From: Gnetum montanum
Taxonomy: Eukaryota > Streptophyta > Gnetopsida > Gnetales > Gnetaceae
Direction: 5' to 3'
DNA: 64,000 nt
Assembly: GCA_015680685.1 (NCBI GenBank)
Contig: MNCI01003445.1
Coordinates: 40,269-104,268 of the forward strand
Shown here: positions 23,153 through 33,753 of the stretch, piece after piece
How the letters are laid out: each line of letters opens with the position of its first letter
Position numbering within the stretch: the stretch's first letter is position 1
The notes under the pieces: model-generated
Told to the model about the DNA's origin: nothing
Database searches by the model: none
What the model saw: only the letters and a program-made list of their open reading frames with translations
Translations under genes and position numbers: made by a program

Positions 23153-26100
23153 TCATGGATTTGGTGACATGTAAGTCCAAGAGGCTTTACTGTGGCATTC
23201 ATCTACATTGTCATCTTCCAGTTGAAAAGGTAATTCAGCCCACATAGTTTCATTTTCTAAGCTAGCATATTGGGCTGGCTCTTTTGTCAAATAGTTAGTG
23301 TCGACGGAGACAAGCACCTCATTCTCAGAGCTGATGACCTCCGAACCCTGCTCCATATCCACGTTGTTTATTGATTGTGTTGCCACCTCATCATCGTGGA
23401 TCACCACCTCCTTTCCTGCATAGGGCAGATGGATTTCCTGATGTATGGATGAAGAGACAGCCCTAAGTTGGGCTAACCATGACCTCCCCAGGATCAGGTT
23501 AAACCAGGCATCTCTTCCACCATGATAAACATTGCATTTGTGGAAAACTGGTCCCCTACCACAAAGTCAATGTGGACAGTGCCTTTCACCATGACCTATG
23601 CTTCGTTGAATGATTCAAGCATGACCTTATTGTGGGTTTGATCTAGTCTACCAAACCTAGTCTATCCACAATAGGGAATGGAATGACGTTCATGGCAGCC
23701 CCGTCATCAACGTGTACTCTTCGGATCTTATGTTAGCCGACCCGAATTGTGATGAATAGAGGTGCTGTAGTCACCCGACCCTTTTTAGGGTCTTCTCTAA
23801 TGGATTCATCATAGAATGTCAACTGGGAGGGCTTCAATTCTCCAGGCATAGAAGGAAGCATAACTGAGTGAATTGCTTTTTCTTCTACCAGCATGTTCTT
23901 GTTAGCTAGTATTGTCGTTAGCATGCAAACCTGAGCCTCAAGGTGTGTGGTGGAAGTCATTATCAGGTTGTATAGGCTCAACGTTGTGTTCTTTCGTTTT
24001 AGAGCCTACTTGACCTAAGTAAGAGTGCTTTAAAGGTCTTTTCCACCTTCCTGTTGTTTACTACCCTTCTCCTCTTCCATTTGTCCTAGGAGACGAATTT
24101 CCTGAGGAGGAATAGTTTTGGGCTTGGGGTTAGACCCTTTCAGGTGAGGTGGCGATGACCATGTGCACGTAGCAGGGTTAGCTTTTGGTGATGAGGCGAA
24201 TGTAGATACAGAGGATGAGGGAGTAGGCTTGGAAGGACCTGGGGTAGTACGTTCCATTGCCACTTCACATATCGAATGCTCTTCTCATTTCTTTGGATGA
24301 GAAGGCTGTGGTGCCATCTTATGTGGGGTGGGGATGGTTGAGTGGTTTGGCCCCCTAATGACAAATGGTGTTTGTGGTGTTAGTGTGGGTAGTGGTGCAA
24401 TCTTGTTTATAGAAGGTGTAGGGGCAGATATCTGAGGAGGAACCCTTAAGATGAACGGTTGCTGCAGCATTTTTTTAGCTGTTGCTGGTGTTGGTGCACT
24501 ATGTTGAGGCACGTGAACCACAAATGGTTGCTAAGGTAGTTTGGGATTACTGTCTACATCGATAGTGTTGATGATGTAGGCGGCATTGTTGGCATTAAGT
24601 GGATCTATGTAAACATGCATAGATTGATCAATCATTAAGTGGTTGCTTTCTTCTATAACCAACTTCCCTTGATCAATCATTCTTTGAATGTCATCCTTTA
24701 ACACTAAACAATAATCAGTGTCATGACCACAAAGTTGGTGGTAGTCACAAAACTGCTCCAGCTTGAAATTCTTAGGAACTGGCGGCTCATTAGGCAAAGC
24801 CAAGGAGGGGTTCCTATGGAGCTCACAGTACCGTTAACGCCTTTTGGCTACCTCCTCTAACATCCACTTTTGTTAAATCTACCCCATCCCCAGTAATTGC
24901 TTCAGAAGTTCTAAAGGCTTGACGGGTAGCGGGGTATATTTAGAGTGATCTTTATGCTCGAAATTAGGCTTAGGTGGGGTGGATGCTTTAGGTGCTAATA
25001 TGGAGGGTTGAGCGGCATTGATTAAGTTGGGTGCGGGATTAGTTGGTGTAGTGGCTTCCTTCTTGTTGTTCTTGTTGTTGGGCTTAGCTTTGTTTGCCAT
25101 AGCGGCCACTGTGGTTGTTGAAGCCTTGCCCTTATCTTTTTCCTTCTTGATAAATGTGTTCTTGTATGCAACATAGGCCAGATCTTTACTTGCCTCGACC
25201 ACGTCTTGTATTCTCTTAGTCTAGGAAAAAGCTTGACTAAGAGTTCATGGAGCAAGGTAGTACAATTTGGACTTAATAAAGTCATTCACTGCATCCTTGA
25301 AGATGGCCAATAGATGGGCCTCTACAATAGGCTCACAAATCTCATTCAGGGTAGCGCTCCATTGCTGTATGAATTTCTGGATTGATTCCAGTGGATCTTG
25401 CTTCATGCTCATTAACTAATCAAGTGTAACCTTTGGTCTCAAGTTATACTTGAAATGAGTTACGAATTGAGTCAACAGCTCTTCTAAGGTTGAGATAGAA
25501 GAGCATGGGAGCACACGGTACTCGTTCAAAGCCTTTCCCGTCAGAGACATAGCAAAGACGTGGATGATTGTGTGTGGTCATTATTGCAGAAGAAGGGACT
25601 CAGATCTAAATCTTACAAGATGGACGTTGGGATCACCCTCCCCATTGTATTTTGTGAAGTAGGGAAGTGGCATCCCAGGGGTAATGTCAGCATGGGGACT
25701 ACCGAGCTGATAGGATCATCATGGTAGAAATGCATGATTTGTACCATGTCAGAACCATCATCTTTGAGGTGTTGGACCTCTTTAGTAAGGGTTTGGATAA
25801 GTTGAAATGCTTGATCCAAACCTGGGAGCAACATAGATGGTTGTGGAGTTGTAGGGGAAACAACCATTGGTGGCATAGTAGGGGTAGTAGCCTGGCTCAT
25901 AGGTGGTGTCGTTGAAGTGGCCCCTATGAAAGGTGTTGCTTGTGGGGTCCACCACCTAGTGGGTGGTGCTGTTGGAGCAGCGGCTACTGGTGGTACCATG
26001 GGATGAGTCGTTTGCATGATCGGTGGGGCAGACCATAGTCCTGCACTTGGTTGTACCATTTTTAGGACCTGGTATGTTTGATGGTGGGCGTAGTACGACA

Positions 26101-26890
26101 TTTGCAAAGGTTTCAAAGCAAGAGGAGAAGTGAATGGGATCCATCACATGTGGGGTTGGGCCTGCCACTGATGGTGGAACAGGTGTAGATGTTGGAGTGG
26201 ATGTGGAGACTATATGCAACTATGATGTAGGTAATGTGTGGATGTAAGGCATGGTAGCCATGATCGGTGCATGGTACGATGGAGGAATGGATTGGGGAAC
26301 AGATTGTGGGGGGTAGTGCCTAGGAATGAGATGGGGGAATAGGCATGTTGATATGCCGAGGGCATGAAATGGCTATCCATTGCAGATGAAATTGCAAGTT
26401 GCAACGGTGCAGACGCGATCATAAAGGGAGCATTTGTAAAGAGTGAGTTTGACTAGAAAGATGCGGTGGGAGGGATGGTGGCAGGGTTAGTATGACCTCC
26501 ACCCTTGGACTGGGAATCCAGGTCCTCTTGCCCATCTTGAAACACCTTGTCATAGTGAGACACTATGTCTCGCTACTCCATATCAACTAATATCTAAGAT
26601 CCACTAATATGTTTGCTTTAAAGGAATGGAAACACTAGGACTAGGAGTAAATTCCCTTCCATTACAGTAGATGAACTCCAAGCTATGTTTTTCTTCGAGT
26701 TCTTGTGCATCTAAGGGCATATTTTCCTAGACCTTAGTGCAAAGAAAATTATAAAGTTCGGTTTGTTATGCCAAGCTCTCAGGTGATCGGTCTTGGATCC
26801 TGAGAGATTGATGTGGTCCTTGCATTGGGCTAAGTGGTTGCTTGGCACTTGTGGTGCCCTAAACCGAAAAAGGGACCTCAACATTAGAAT
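23153..26890 (-). pseudogene. Gag-protease of the old Tat element
   Basis: Gag forms the particle; protease cuts the polyprotein. The N-terminus matches the younger gag from about its 40th residue (SLRIQDRSPESLA.., FTPSPSVSIPL near 26650). A Pro/Thr-rich spacer follows (26400-25800), then the capsid-like region from about 25660 and a knuckle-like CDYHQLCGHDTDYCLVLKDD near 24740, with Cys and His intact. Protease has HVDDGAAMNVIPFPIVDR near 23720 with DDG intact, and ends in a Glu/Asp-rich tail at 23153. Frameshifts occur near 25660 and between 23733 and 23407, and there are several stops. Confidence 0.82.
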
Positions 26891-27384
26891 ATGCGAGGTT
26901 AACTTTTGGATCATTTTCTTAATTTGCATATTTTCTATGCTACGTAGCGTAGCAGCTAATGTAATTTTCACTTCTGTCAAAACTGAGGTGAGAAAACTTT
27001 GCTTATTTTTCCCTTACTAAACTGTGTTACGCTATATAACGTAGCACCCTATGTTGGTTGAATTCTAACTTTGTCTTGCATAAACATCTTGCCAAACTCG
27101 TATTCAAACACTTGATTGATTTTTTGAATGCTTGCTATGCTGCGCAGTGTAGCAAAATTCTCAACTAGAAAATTTGTTGAATTGTTTTATCCATCCTAAA
27201 CACCGTTGATAACTCCTATCAAAGTTTCTAGCTTTGGCGGTAGAAAAATTGCCAAAATAAATAGTCTAGCCTCAGTGCCTACATTTTCCTGCCAAACCAT
27301 CATGATACTACAGTTTTGGAAGTCCTTACCTAAATTCCAAGACCCTGGTGAAGCAAGAGGATCTCAACTTTTTATGGTGTTTCA
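26890..27384 (-). repeat. Truncated 5' LTR of the old Tat element
   Basis: Matches about the first 600 bp (element orientation) of the left LTR, for example GTTAACTTTTGGA.CATTTT near 26900 and 10940. The rest of the LTR, the primer-binding site and the leader are missing, so gag directly abuts the LTR fragment. A 3' LTR that is complete and a 5' LTR that is cut points to an internal deletion after insertion. Confidence 0.8.
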
Positions 27385-27389
27385 CCAGG
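27385..27389. repeat. Target duplication of the old Tat element, right (CCAGG)
   Basis: Second copy of CCAGG; see 9947-9951. Confidence 0.85.
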
Positions 27390-27990
27390 CTTTATAAATT
27401 TCTTGAGAGATTAAGTTAACACTAGAACCTGAATCCAAAATAACTTTTCACAGTTCATTTCCAGCAATTTGTAAATATATAAGATGATTCCCAGGATTAG
27501 AGAATTCCCTAGGAAGATGGCTAGCCTTAATCCAATCAATAATGACATACGTCAACATGACTGTGTGTGTTGCATGTGGCCCTTGATTTGAAGGGATTTT
27601 TGAAGTTTTGAATGATGGTGAGGCCTTTGGAGAGTTAGTCACTTGTAACTGCAAGGACTTGGTTGGATTGTCGATTCTAAAGAAAGGTCTTTTCTTTACA
27701 TGGTTGTCCAAACCAATAGTAGGGTAAGGATTAACAGCCCTTGAGGGGTTATGTTGTTGCGGCTAGGTAGGGAGCTCACCCTACATGACTAGAGTAGGTG
27801 GTAATGGAGTTAAGAGTGGAAGAAATGTAGCTGGATGAGAAGGATAGTACATTTGTGGAACATCACCCCTAGGAGAAGGATTTATATAATACTCATGGCT
27901 TTGGTAGTGAGGCTGGGGAGTGACATGACTAGTAGAGTCATGTGGAGAGATTGGCTACTGCGTGTAGTATCCATATGGGTTAGGTTGACG
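27390..27990 (-). pseudogene. Protease N-terminal part, Athila copy 1
   Basis: On the minus strand LDSGSSVNLISQEIYK holds an intact aspartic-protease active site (codons 27421-27435). Six codons later the frame is cut by the Tat insertion. Upstream lies the basic region KKRPFFRIDNPTKSLQLQ and a Pro/Gln/Tyr-rich linker from gag. In copy 2 the active site is degraded. Confidence 0.8.
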
Positions 27991-30054
27991 GTAAGGGTAC
28001 TGTTGACGTGGTGGTGGCATCCCCCATGATTGTGGGTGCTACCACTGTTGGTACTGCTCATTTGGTTGTGATGGAATTCCACTTGGATAGTATGTTAAGG
28101 GTTGGTGGAACTATCTTGGGTTACCTTAGGGATAAGGTAACCTTTGGGGTGTTTACCTTCTGTTTAATCGTGGGTTGAGCACATACACCCCAGACTCCTA
28201 TAGATGTGATATTATAGGATAGCATCCCTTAGGATGGTCATATTGGCATATCTCACATCCACCATCATTGTCTGTATCCAAATCGATAACCTCTTCAATG
28301 ATGGCAACTTTGCCCTTACCTTTGTTACATGCATATTTAGTTTCTTTCCTTTTTCTCCTTTCTCAGTCACTACCTGGTTCCCTAGACTCCTCTACTATTT
28401 TGAGAATGGTTTGAAATCTATTATCTAGGGAGTCCCACATTTGGTCCACCTTTTCTGATACTTTTGATGCAAGTTTTTGAATGGGAAAATTTTTTCTATT
28501 CACCATCTCTTCAACTGGTGACTCTTCTTCATCCTCAAAAAATCTAACTCCCTTTTTTTGAAAGGAATAATCTCTATTATATTCTTCCACACTCTCTCTT
28601 TTCCTTAACTCACCTTCCTTGTTAGCAACTTGCTTCAACAATCTTTGTACTTGATGGGTTCTTCGTGTTTCATGCCTAAGCCCATCTACAAGATGGTGTA
28701 GTTGTTGCATTTGTGAGTAAGCATGGCTTGGACAACTATGTATCAATGCATAATATTGGTCCATGGCAACATCCAAGGGTTCATGTCCTCCTTTTTTCCA
28801 TCCTTGGATTTGCTTTCATAGGTTAAACACTCAGGAGTACGTTTGATACTTATCATTGAAGAGTTCTAACATGGTACTCCATCGACGAATGGACTTTGGT
28901 TCTAAGGACTGGTACCAACTTTCTGCTTCCTTGATCAGTAGTGTCTATGAAAACAACTTGAGTTTTTGCCACTTGTTTTCTATGTTTTGCAAGGCACATG
29001 CATCATGAAATGCTTACAAATGATTTTGAGGATTAACGTTGTATTCCCATTCAAATCATGGGATATTTTTCATATTTAATCTTTTGATCTTGCTATCTTT
29101 TTGATGCCTTTTTTGGATTCTAATAGCCTCAATTATATCTAGCATACTTCGGGTGGCAAGTAGGGGTTTATCATGATCATATTCTTTATGACGTCTATGA
29201 TGCCTATGTTGTTCCCTACTCTCCCTCCTTTTGTAATGTGTTTATCTAGAATACCCTCGTCCCCTTTCTTAACTATTTTTTCTATTATTCCTATTTCACC
29301 TACCATTATCCTTAGGGTCTTTGCCTCTACAACTACATTTTGATCCTGAAGGAAAGGGGGAAGGAGATGATGGAGGTGAAGAGGGAGGAGGACCATCACC
29401 ATGATGGTGCCTACTTCCTTCTCTTCGGTGGTCATAGCCTTGATTGTGGTTATGATCAAAATGTCCATCTTTGTCATGTGTTCGTGTTCCTTTTACAGAT
29501 CCTTTGTGTTCATCGGTACTAGAATCTAGGTTATGGATAGTTGAGTGAAGATTCTAATACACCATCCGTTGACTGAAGTCAACCAGAGGAACATCATTAT
29601 GTGGGAGACCTCTTGAGGTAGCTTCACCACCCTCATTTTTACCTATGACATATGGGGCATCCAGCAACCACTTACCCTTCATATATTTATGATGTCTCTC
29701 CTGTTGTAAGTTCCTTTGACATTGTGCCTTTATGGATCGATACTCTCTTAAGTCGTGTTCATGCACAACGTACTCTACCTGTAAGTGCTACATGTCAATT
29801 CATGTGAGAGCATGAAGAAGAATTCTTGGGACTAAATGATTAGGAGGTAACACTATGTTACCTTCTAAATCATGCTAACGTAGTTGTTCATCCTAGTGAA
29901 GGATAAAGGTAAAATTTGGTATATACTCATCAGGATGAACGTATACCACAAAAAATTGTTGGGGTACTAGCAGATCATCATGTGTACTACACCTCTGATT
30001 CTTTCTTCTATCAGACCTAGGCGATGAAGCACTCTTGTGAGAAGAAGGAGACAT
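27991..30054 (-). pseudogene. Gag of Athila copy 1
   Basis: Structural protein gene starting with MSPSSHKS at 30054, about 120 bp inside the primer-binding site, as in copy 2 (MSPSSYKS at 63386). The capsid-like part has DQYYALIHSCPSHAYSQ and HHLVDGLRHETRR near 28740. A knuckle-like CEICQYDHPKGC lies near 28250, followed by a Pro/Gln/Tyr-rich tail leading into protease. A His/Arg-rich segment lies at 29139-29477. Frameshifts and TAG stops break it throughout. Confidence 0.75.
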
Positions 30055-30172
30055 GATTGTCTATTTAGTGTGTAATATTCCTCTTTTTAATAATTATAAA
30101 ATAACCAACCCTAAGGGTTTGTTCCAACGATGGGAAGATTTCCTAAGTTCTATTTAGCACACAAATAACAAA

Positions 30173-30192
30173 GTCCCTGGCAATGGCACCAA
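30173..30192 (-). promoter_or_regulatory. Primer-binding site of Athila copy 1
   Basis: On the minus strand TTGGTGCCATTGCCAGGGAC follows the LTR end CTCATCA directly. This fits the tRNA-Asp primer site usual in Athila elements (TGGCGCCGTTGCCGGGGA) with a few changes. Confidence 0.75.
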
Positions 30193-30994
30193 TGATGAGC
30201 GGTGAGGTATCCCTATGCTCAACCATACAAATACGAGTGTACATGCACGACCTAGTTGAATTCCAAGGACTAGGCGCTTATGCACCTTCATAGAACCTGA
30301 ATGGGTTAGTCAATCATTGTCTTCCCAATCTTACTTGTATAGCGTGACTGTATGATTTTTGTATATTTTCTTATGTTTTATGTCCTAGTGCTACAAAGGG
30401 AGAAGTGAACTAATTAAGTAACTAACTTAATTTAACTAATCAAATATGCTATAACTAGCCCTAACAAAAACATCCATTCCCACTTTCCATACACATCCTA
30501 AACCAATGCAACACTATTGGGATTACCAAATGCTAATCATTACTGGGTTACCAAGTGTTCCAAGCATGCTCGAAGTGGTCGTACTGAGTGTGCTTACTTG
30601 GGAGAGTTAACAACATGAGAGAGAGAATATTAATTAACTAAGGAAAGCATTAAATAACTATAAATAACATTAAATAAGCTATTCTAAATGCTATAAGGTT
30701 TATCACAAAGTTCATCTTTATTTCCGACCACGAGGTGTGCTCAGGTACACAATGCCCGAATAAAGATCCATTCACTTTATGACTTCTACTACGAGCACTC
30801 AGAAATATTTCTAACTCTAAGGAAGAAAAATTACAAGATTTCAGGTAAGGGACTAAGACTAACTATGAAAACCAAGTGCACTAACCTCTTATTTATAGGT
30901 GATGAGGCGATTCCCAACATTGGGTGCCCGATATCGCTTGGTGAGCTCCGATATCGCGGACCCAATATCATGGCCCCAATATCACAGTTCATCA
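30193..30994 (-). repeat. 5' LTR of Athila copy 1
   Basis: 802 bp, same ends as 3744-4568 and the same GATATCG array (about 30928-30970). In the first 140 aligned bases I count about 20 differences from the left LTR, indicating considerable age. Confidence 0.9.
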
Positions 30995-31378
30995 AATGTA
31001 AATTACATAAAAAATAAAGTGTTTAATGTAAAGAGTAAACTAATCTAACTACTTTAATGAATATAGTAAATCTTGACTTTAATGTAATTCATGCCAATGT
31101 GTTCAAGTACATAGGCACTCAAATAAAGCCCTATACAATCTCTTAAATTCACACTATGGGCATTTAAAAGGAAAATATTCTAACTTTGGAAAAGAGAAAC
31201 TACAACAGCTTGGCTACATTATAATTTCTAAGTGTCATAAATATGTGTGATGAGTGAATTTATACAGGAATTGCCTACATTAGTATTGATGCATATGTGT
31301 CAATGCATCTAACAATGTATCAGTGGGAATATGTCGATGGGGCTACATAGATGTAGCCTATCTAATTATGACTCATCA
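30995..31378 (-). repeat. LTR X, right part
   Basis: Continues 3453-3738 after the AATGT duplication. It aligns with the copy 1 LTR (CACTATGGGCATT.. and AATATTCTAACTTTGG near 31150-31190) and ends ACTCATCA, followed by ATGAC and Tekay-like RT sequence. It has no polypurine tract on its right side. It is therefore a solo LTR or the 5' LTR of a minus-strand element whose body lies left of the window. Confidence 0.7.
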
Positions 31379-31383
31379 ATGAC

Positions 31384-32500
31384 CTCATGCTACCATTCTT
31401 CTTCTTGATAAAGAGAATACAAGAAAAATAAGAAGACATACTTAGACAAAACACATCCTTATCTAACAGCTATTGAAGTTGAATCTTCAATTCAGCCAAC
31501 TTGACAAGTGAGATCCTATGTGAAACCTTAGAGATAGGTTCAACACTGGATCTAAGAATGATCTCAAATTCAACATCATGCCTTAGAGGTAAGTTAGAAA
31601 AATATAAACAAAAGATATTAGCAAATTAACAAATGATATAAATTTAATTAATCCCCTATAAAGAAGAAGATTCATTGATAGAAACTACAAAAAAGGAGTG
31701 GCCCTTCTACAATAAGTAGTGAAAAGACCTTAAAGAGACAAGAGCCAACTTAATCTTTCATGGTTTGATATGCATGGTTACCTGAGCATCATCATCTATT
31801 ACCAAGGAAAGTATCTCATGATAACAATCTAAGTTATCCTAATAGTGAGATAACCAATCCATTCCTAAGATGATATTATATTCTTCTAGACTTATGATAT
31901 GAAGATTACTAAGCCAAGAAACATCCTAAATCATAAAGGATATAGATTTGTAAACTTGATTCATAAGAGGCATATTACCACCAGTGATACTAATCACAAG
32001 CCCTTGAGTAAGAATATGATTCTCTAAATCCAAACATTTAACTATCTATGGATCAACAAAGAAATGATTAACATAAGAATAAAAGAGAATAAAAACTACA
32101 AAATCTAAAATTATACCTTTAATCTCCATCATGGTGTTGGGTTGAGCATTAACCAACTAGTTAGTTAAAGTATATACACCTACATGCATCCAAACACCAT
32201 CCTACTGTCATGTTGATCTAGTACATTATTAGGAACCTTCATTTTCTGAACTTATTAAACAATTAAAGTTCTTGCAACATGGCTACTCATAATTATGATA
32301 GATGGCATGGTACCTTTGCACGTGTCTAATCTTCATATAAACATGATAAGTAATGGGTCGATGAGTAACCCCACTACTTAATGAGTGCTACTATAGCTAT
32401 TTTTGCCCATCAAATCTAGAACCCTAGGTCTCCTTGTACCATCAAACTTCTCAAAAAATATTTTTCTCCTCTTTTGAGAATGATCACCCTGCACTACCTT
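31384..32500 (-). pseudogene. Tekay/Del-like gag end, protease and start of RT
   Basis: On the minus strand: gag C-terminus near 32200 (QVYILTN..NAQPNTM), protease (EYNIILGMDWLSHY near 31870) and the RT N-terminal region (NLPLRHDVEFEIILRSSVEP and LAELKIQLQ..LLDKD, ending KKKNGSMR at 31384). RT is cut by LTR X. Riddled with stops. The order is normal, but the rest of pol is missing on this strand; related pol continues on the other strand from about 32505. Confidence 0.75.
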
Positions 32501-32504
32501 TACT

Positions 32505-33750
32505 AATTGACTACACTCTAGTCTATCACATGAATACATTCATCCTGACATATTTGTATAATTTATGGCAAGGTGCTTAGTTTGTTAGCAAGTTAAGCTT
32601 GATCATTAGTGACCAGGTGGCTACTTATACCTTCATACTATTTCACAATAGAATTTGGAGGTGATTAGTATGAATTTCATTACCAATTTACCTTACATTA
32701 GGAAAGGAAATGATGTCATCTTTATTATTATTAACTTATTAACAAAGTCAACTTATTTCCTTACTAGAAATACCATAGCCAAAGCAAAGAATGTTGTGCA
32801 ATTATCCATCTTTGAGACTATTCAATTGCATGACATTTCTATCAAAATTATTTTTGATTATAATGTTAATTTTACCTTTTTATTTTAGCAAGAATTTATG
32901 GATAACATGGGGTACTAGCATAGATTTGAGTTCAACATACCATTCATAAATATATGTACGTTAATAGAGTCAACTAGATTTTGGAGTATATGCTTTAGTC
33001 TTATGCCTTACAATTTTTCGATAAGTAGGGTAGTCTATTAATGTTGGTTAAGCTCACCTATAATAATAACCACCAAGAGAGTTTAAATGCAGCATTGTAT
33101 GAAGTTTTGTATAGTAGACCTTGTAGCACTTCCTTGTGTTAAGATGTGATTAAGAATAGATAGCATATTAGTTTAGATATTGTTTTACATAGGAGATATC
33201 AAATTAACGACATTTATAAGCATCCTAAAACAATGTAAGATTAGTAGGCTTGATTCATAAATTATACGATGAAATTTATAGAGTTTGCAGTTGGTGACAA
33301 GGTGTTCATTTGTGTCTTTTCACTAAAGGGCTTGATTTTCTTTGATTAAAAATACAAGCTTCCACCTCATTACATTGGACCATTTGATGTGCTTCAAAAA
33401 ATACGAGAGGTGGCATATTGTGTAAGTTTCATAACTTTCAAGCATGCATGATGTTTTTCATGTATCCATGATTCAGAAGTACATTTTCAATGACAACCAT
33501 GTTGTCAATCAGATCAAAGTATAGCTTCAAGATGATGCTTTATATATGGAGAGTTCCATTAGGATCATAGATTTAATGGAGCATTAATTACATAGCAAGG
33601 TAGTTTTCATGATAAAAATTTTATGGAGACATCATGGTTATTAAGAATTAAGTTAGAAGATTGCATTTGATATGTGATCATCCCATCCTAAGACCTTTCA
33701 AAAGGAAGATACTTAAGAAATGTGAAGGAGAGGAGCTAGTGGGGAGGAGG
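32505..33750 (+). pseudogene. Tekay/Del-like integrase with chromodomain
   Basis: Plus-strand remnant. Integrase: C.VC(Q/K).VK-like zinc-binding end near 32580, then EVISMNFITNLPYIRKGNDV (32658 on), where Asp of the usual MDFI is Asn, then HDISIKIIFDYNVNFT. At 33355-33680 a chromodomain-type tail follows: LPPHYIGPFDVLQKIREVAY, then ESSIRIIDLMEH and VLWRHHG. This tail is the mark of chromoviruses, whose chromodomain directs integration. It lies directly before an LTR. Heavily decayed. Confidence 0.8.
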
Positions 33751-33753
33751 TGA

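Larger units (their letters stand above)
9952..27384 (-). mobile_element. Old Tat-like LTR retrotransposon with antisense gene
   Basis: 17.4-kb minus-strand element, TGTAGCGAC...GTGTTTCA, flanked by CCAGG. It has the same plan as 42306-60163: LTR, gag-protease, repeat block, antisense intron-containing gene, repeat block, RT-RNase H-archaeal-type RNase H-integrase, repeat block, 3' tail, polypurine tract, LTR. The left LTR (3') is complete. The right LTR (5') keeps only its first ~500 bp: the rest, the primer-binding site and the leader are deleted up to the start of gag. Stops and several frameshifts show that it is older than the plus-strand copy. Confidence 0.9.
3744..30994 (-). mobile_element. 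Athila-like LTR retrotransposon copy 1, carrying a nested Tat element
   Basis: Minus-strand Ty3/gypsy element with both LTRs (3744-4568, 30193-30994), an AATGT target duplication, a primer-binding site next to the right LTR and a polypurine tract next to the left LTR. In element order: gag, protease, RT, RNase H, integrase, and about 1.8 kb of non-coding sequence. The RT box MDDFSTY and the run LNWQK..LMVQEGVVLGH are typical of the Athila lineage. A 17.4-kb Tat-like element at 9952-27384 interrupts its protease. Its own length is about 9.8 kb. Many stops and frameshifts make it inactive. The LTRs differ at many positions, so it is older than the Tat element at 42306. Confidence 0.9.
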
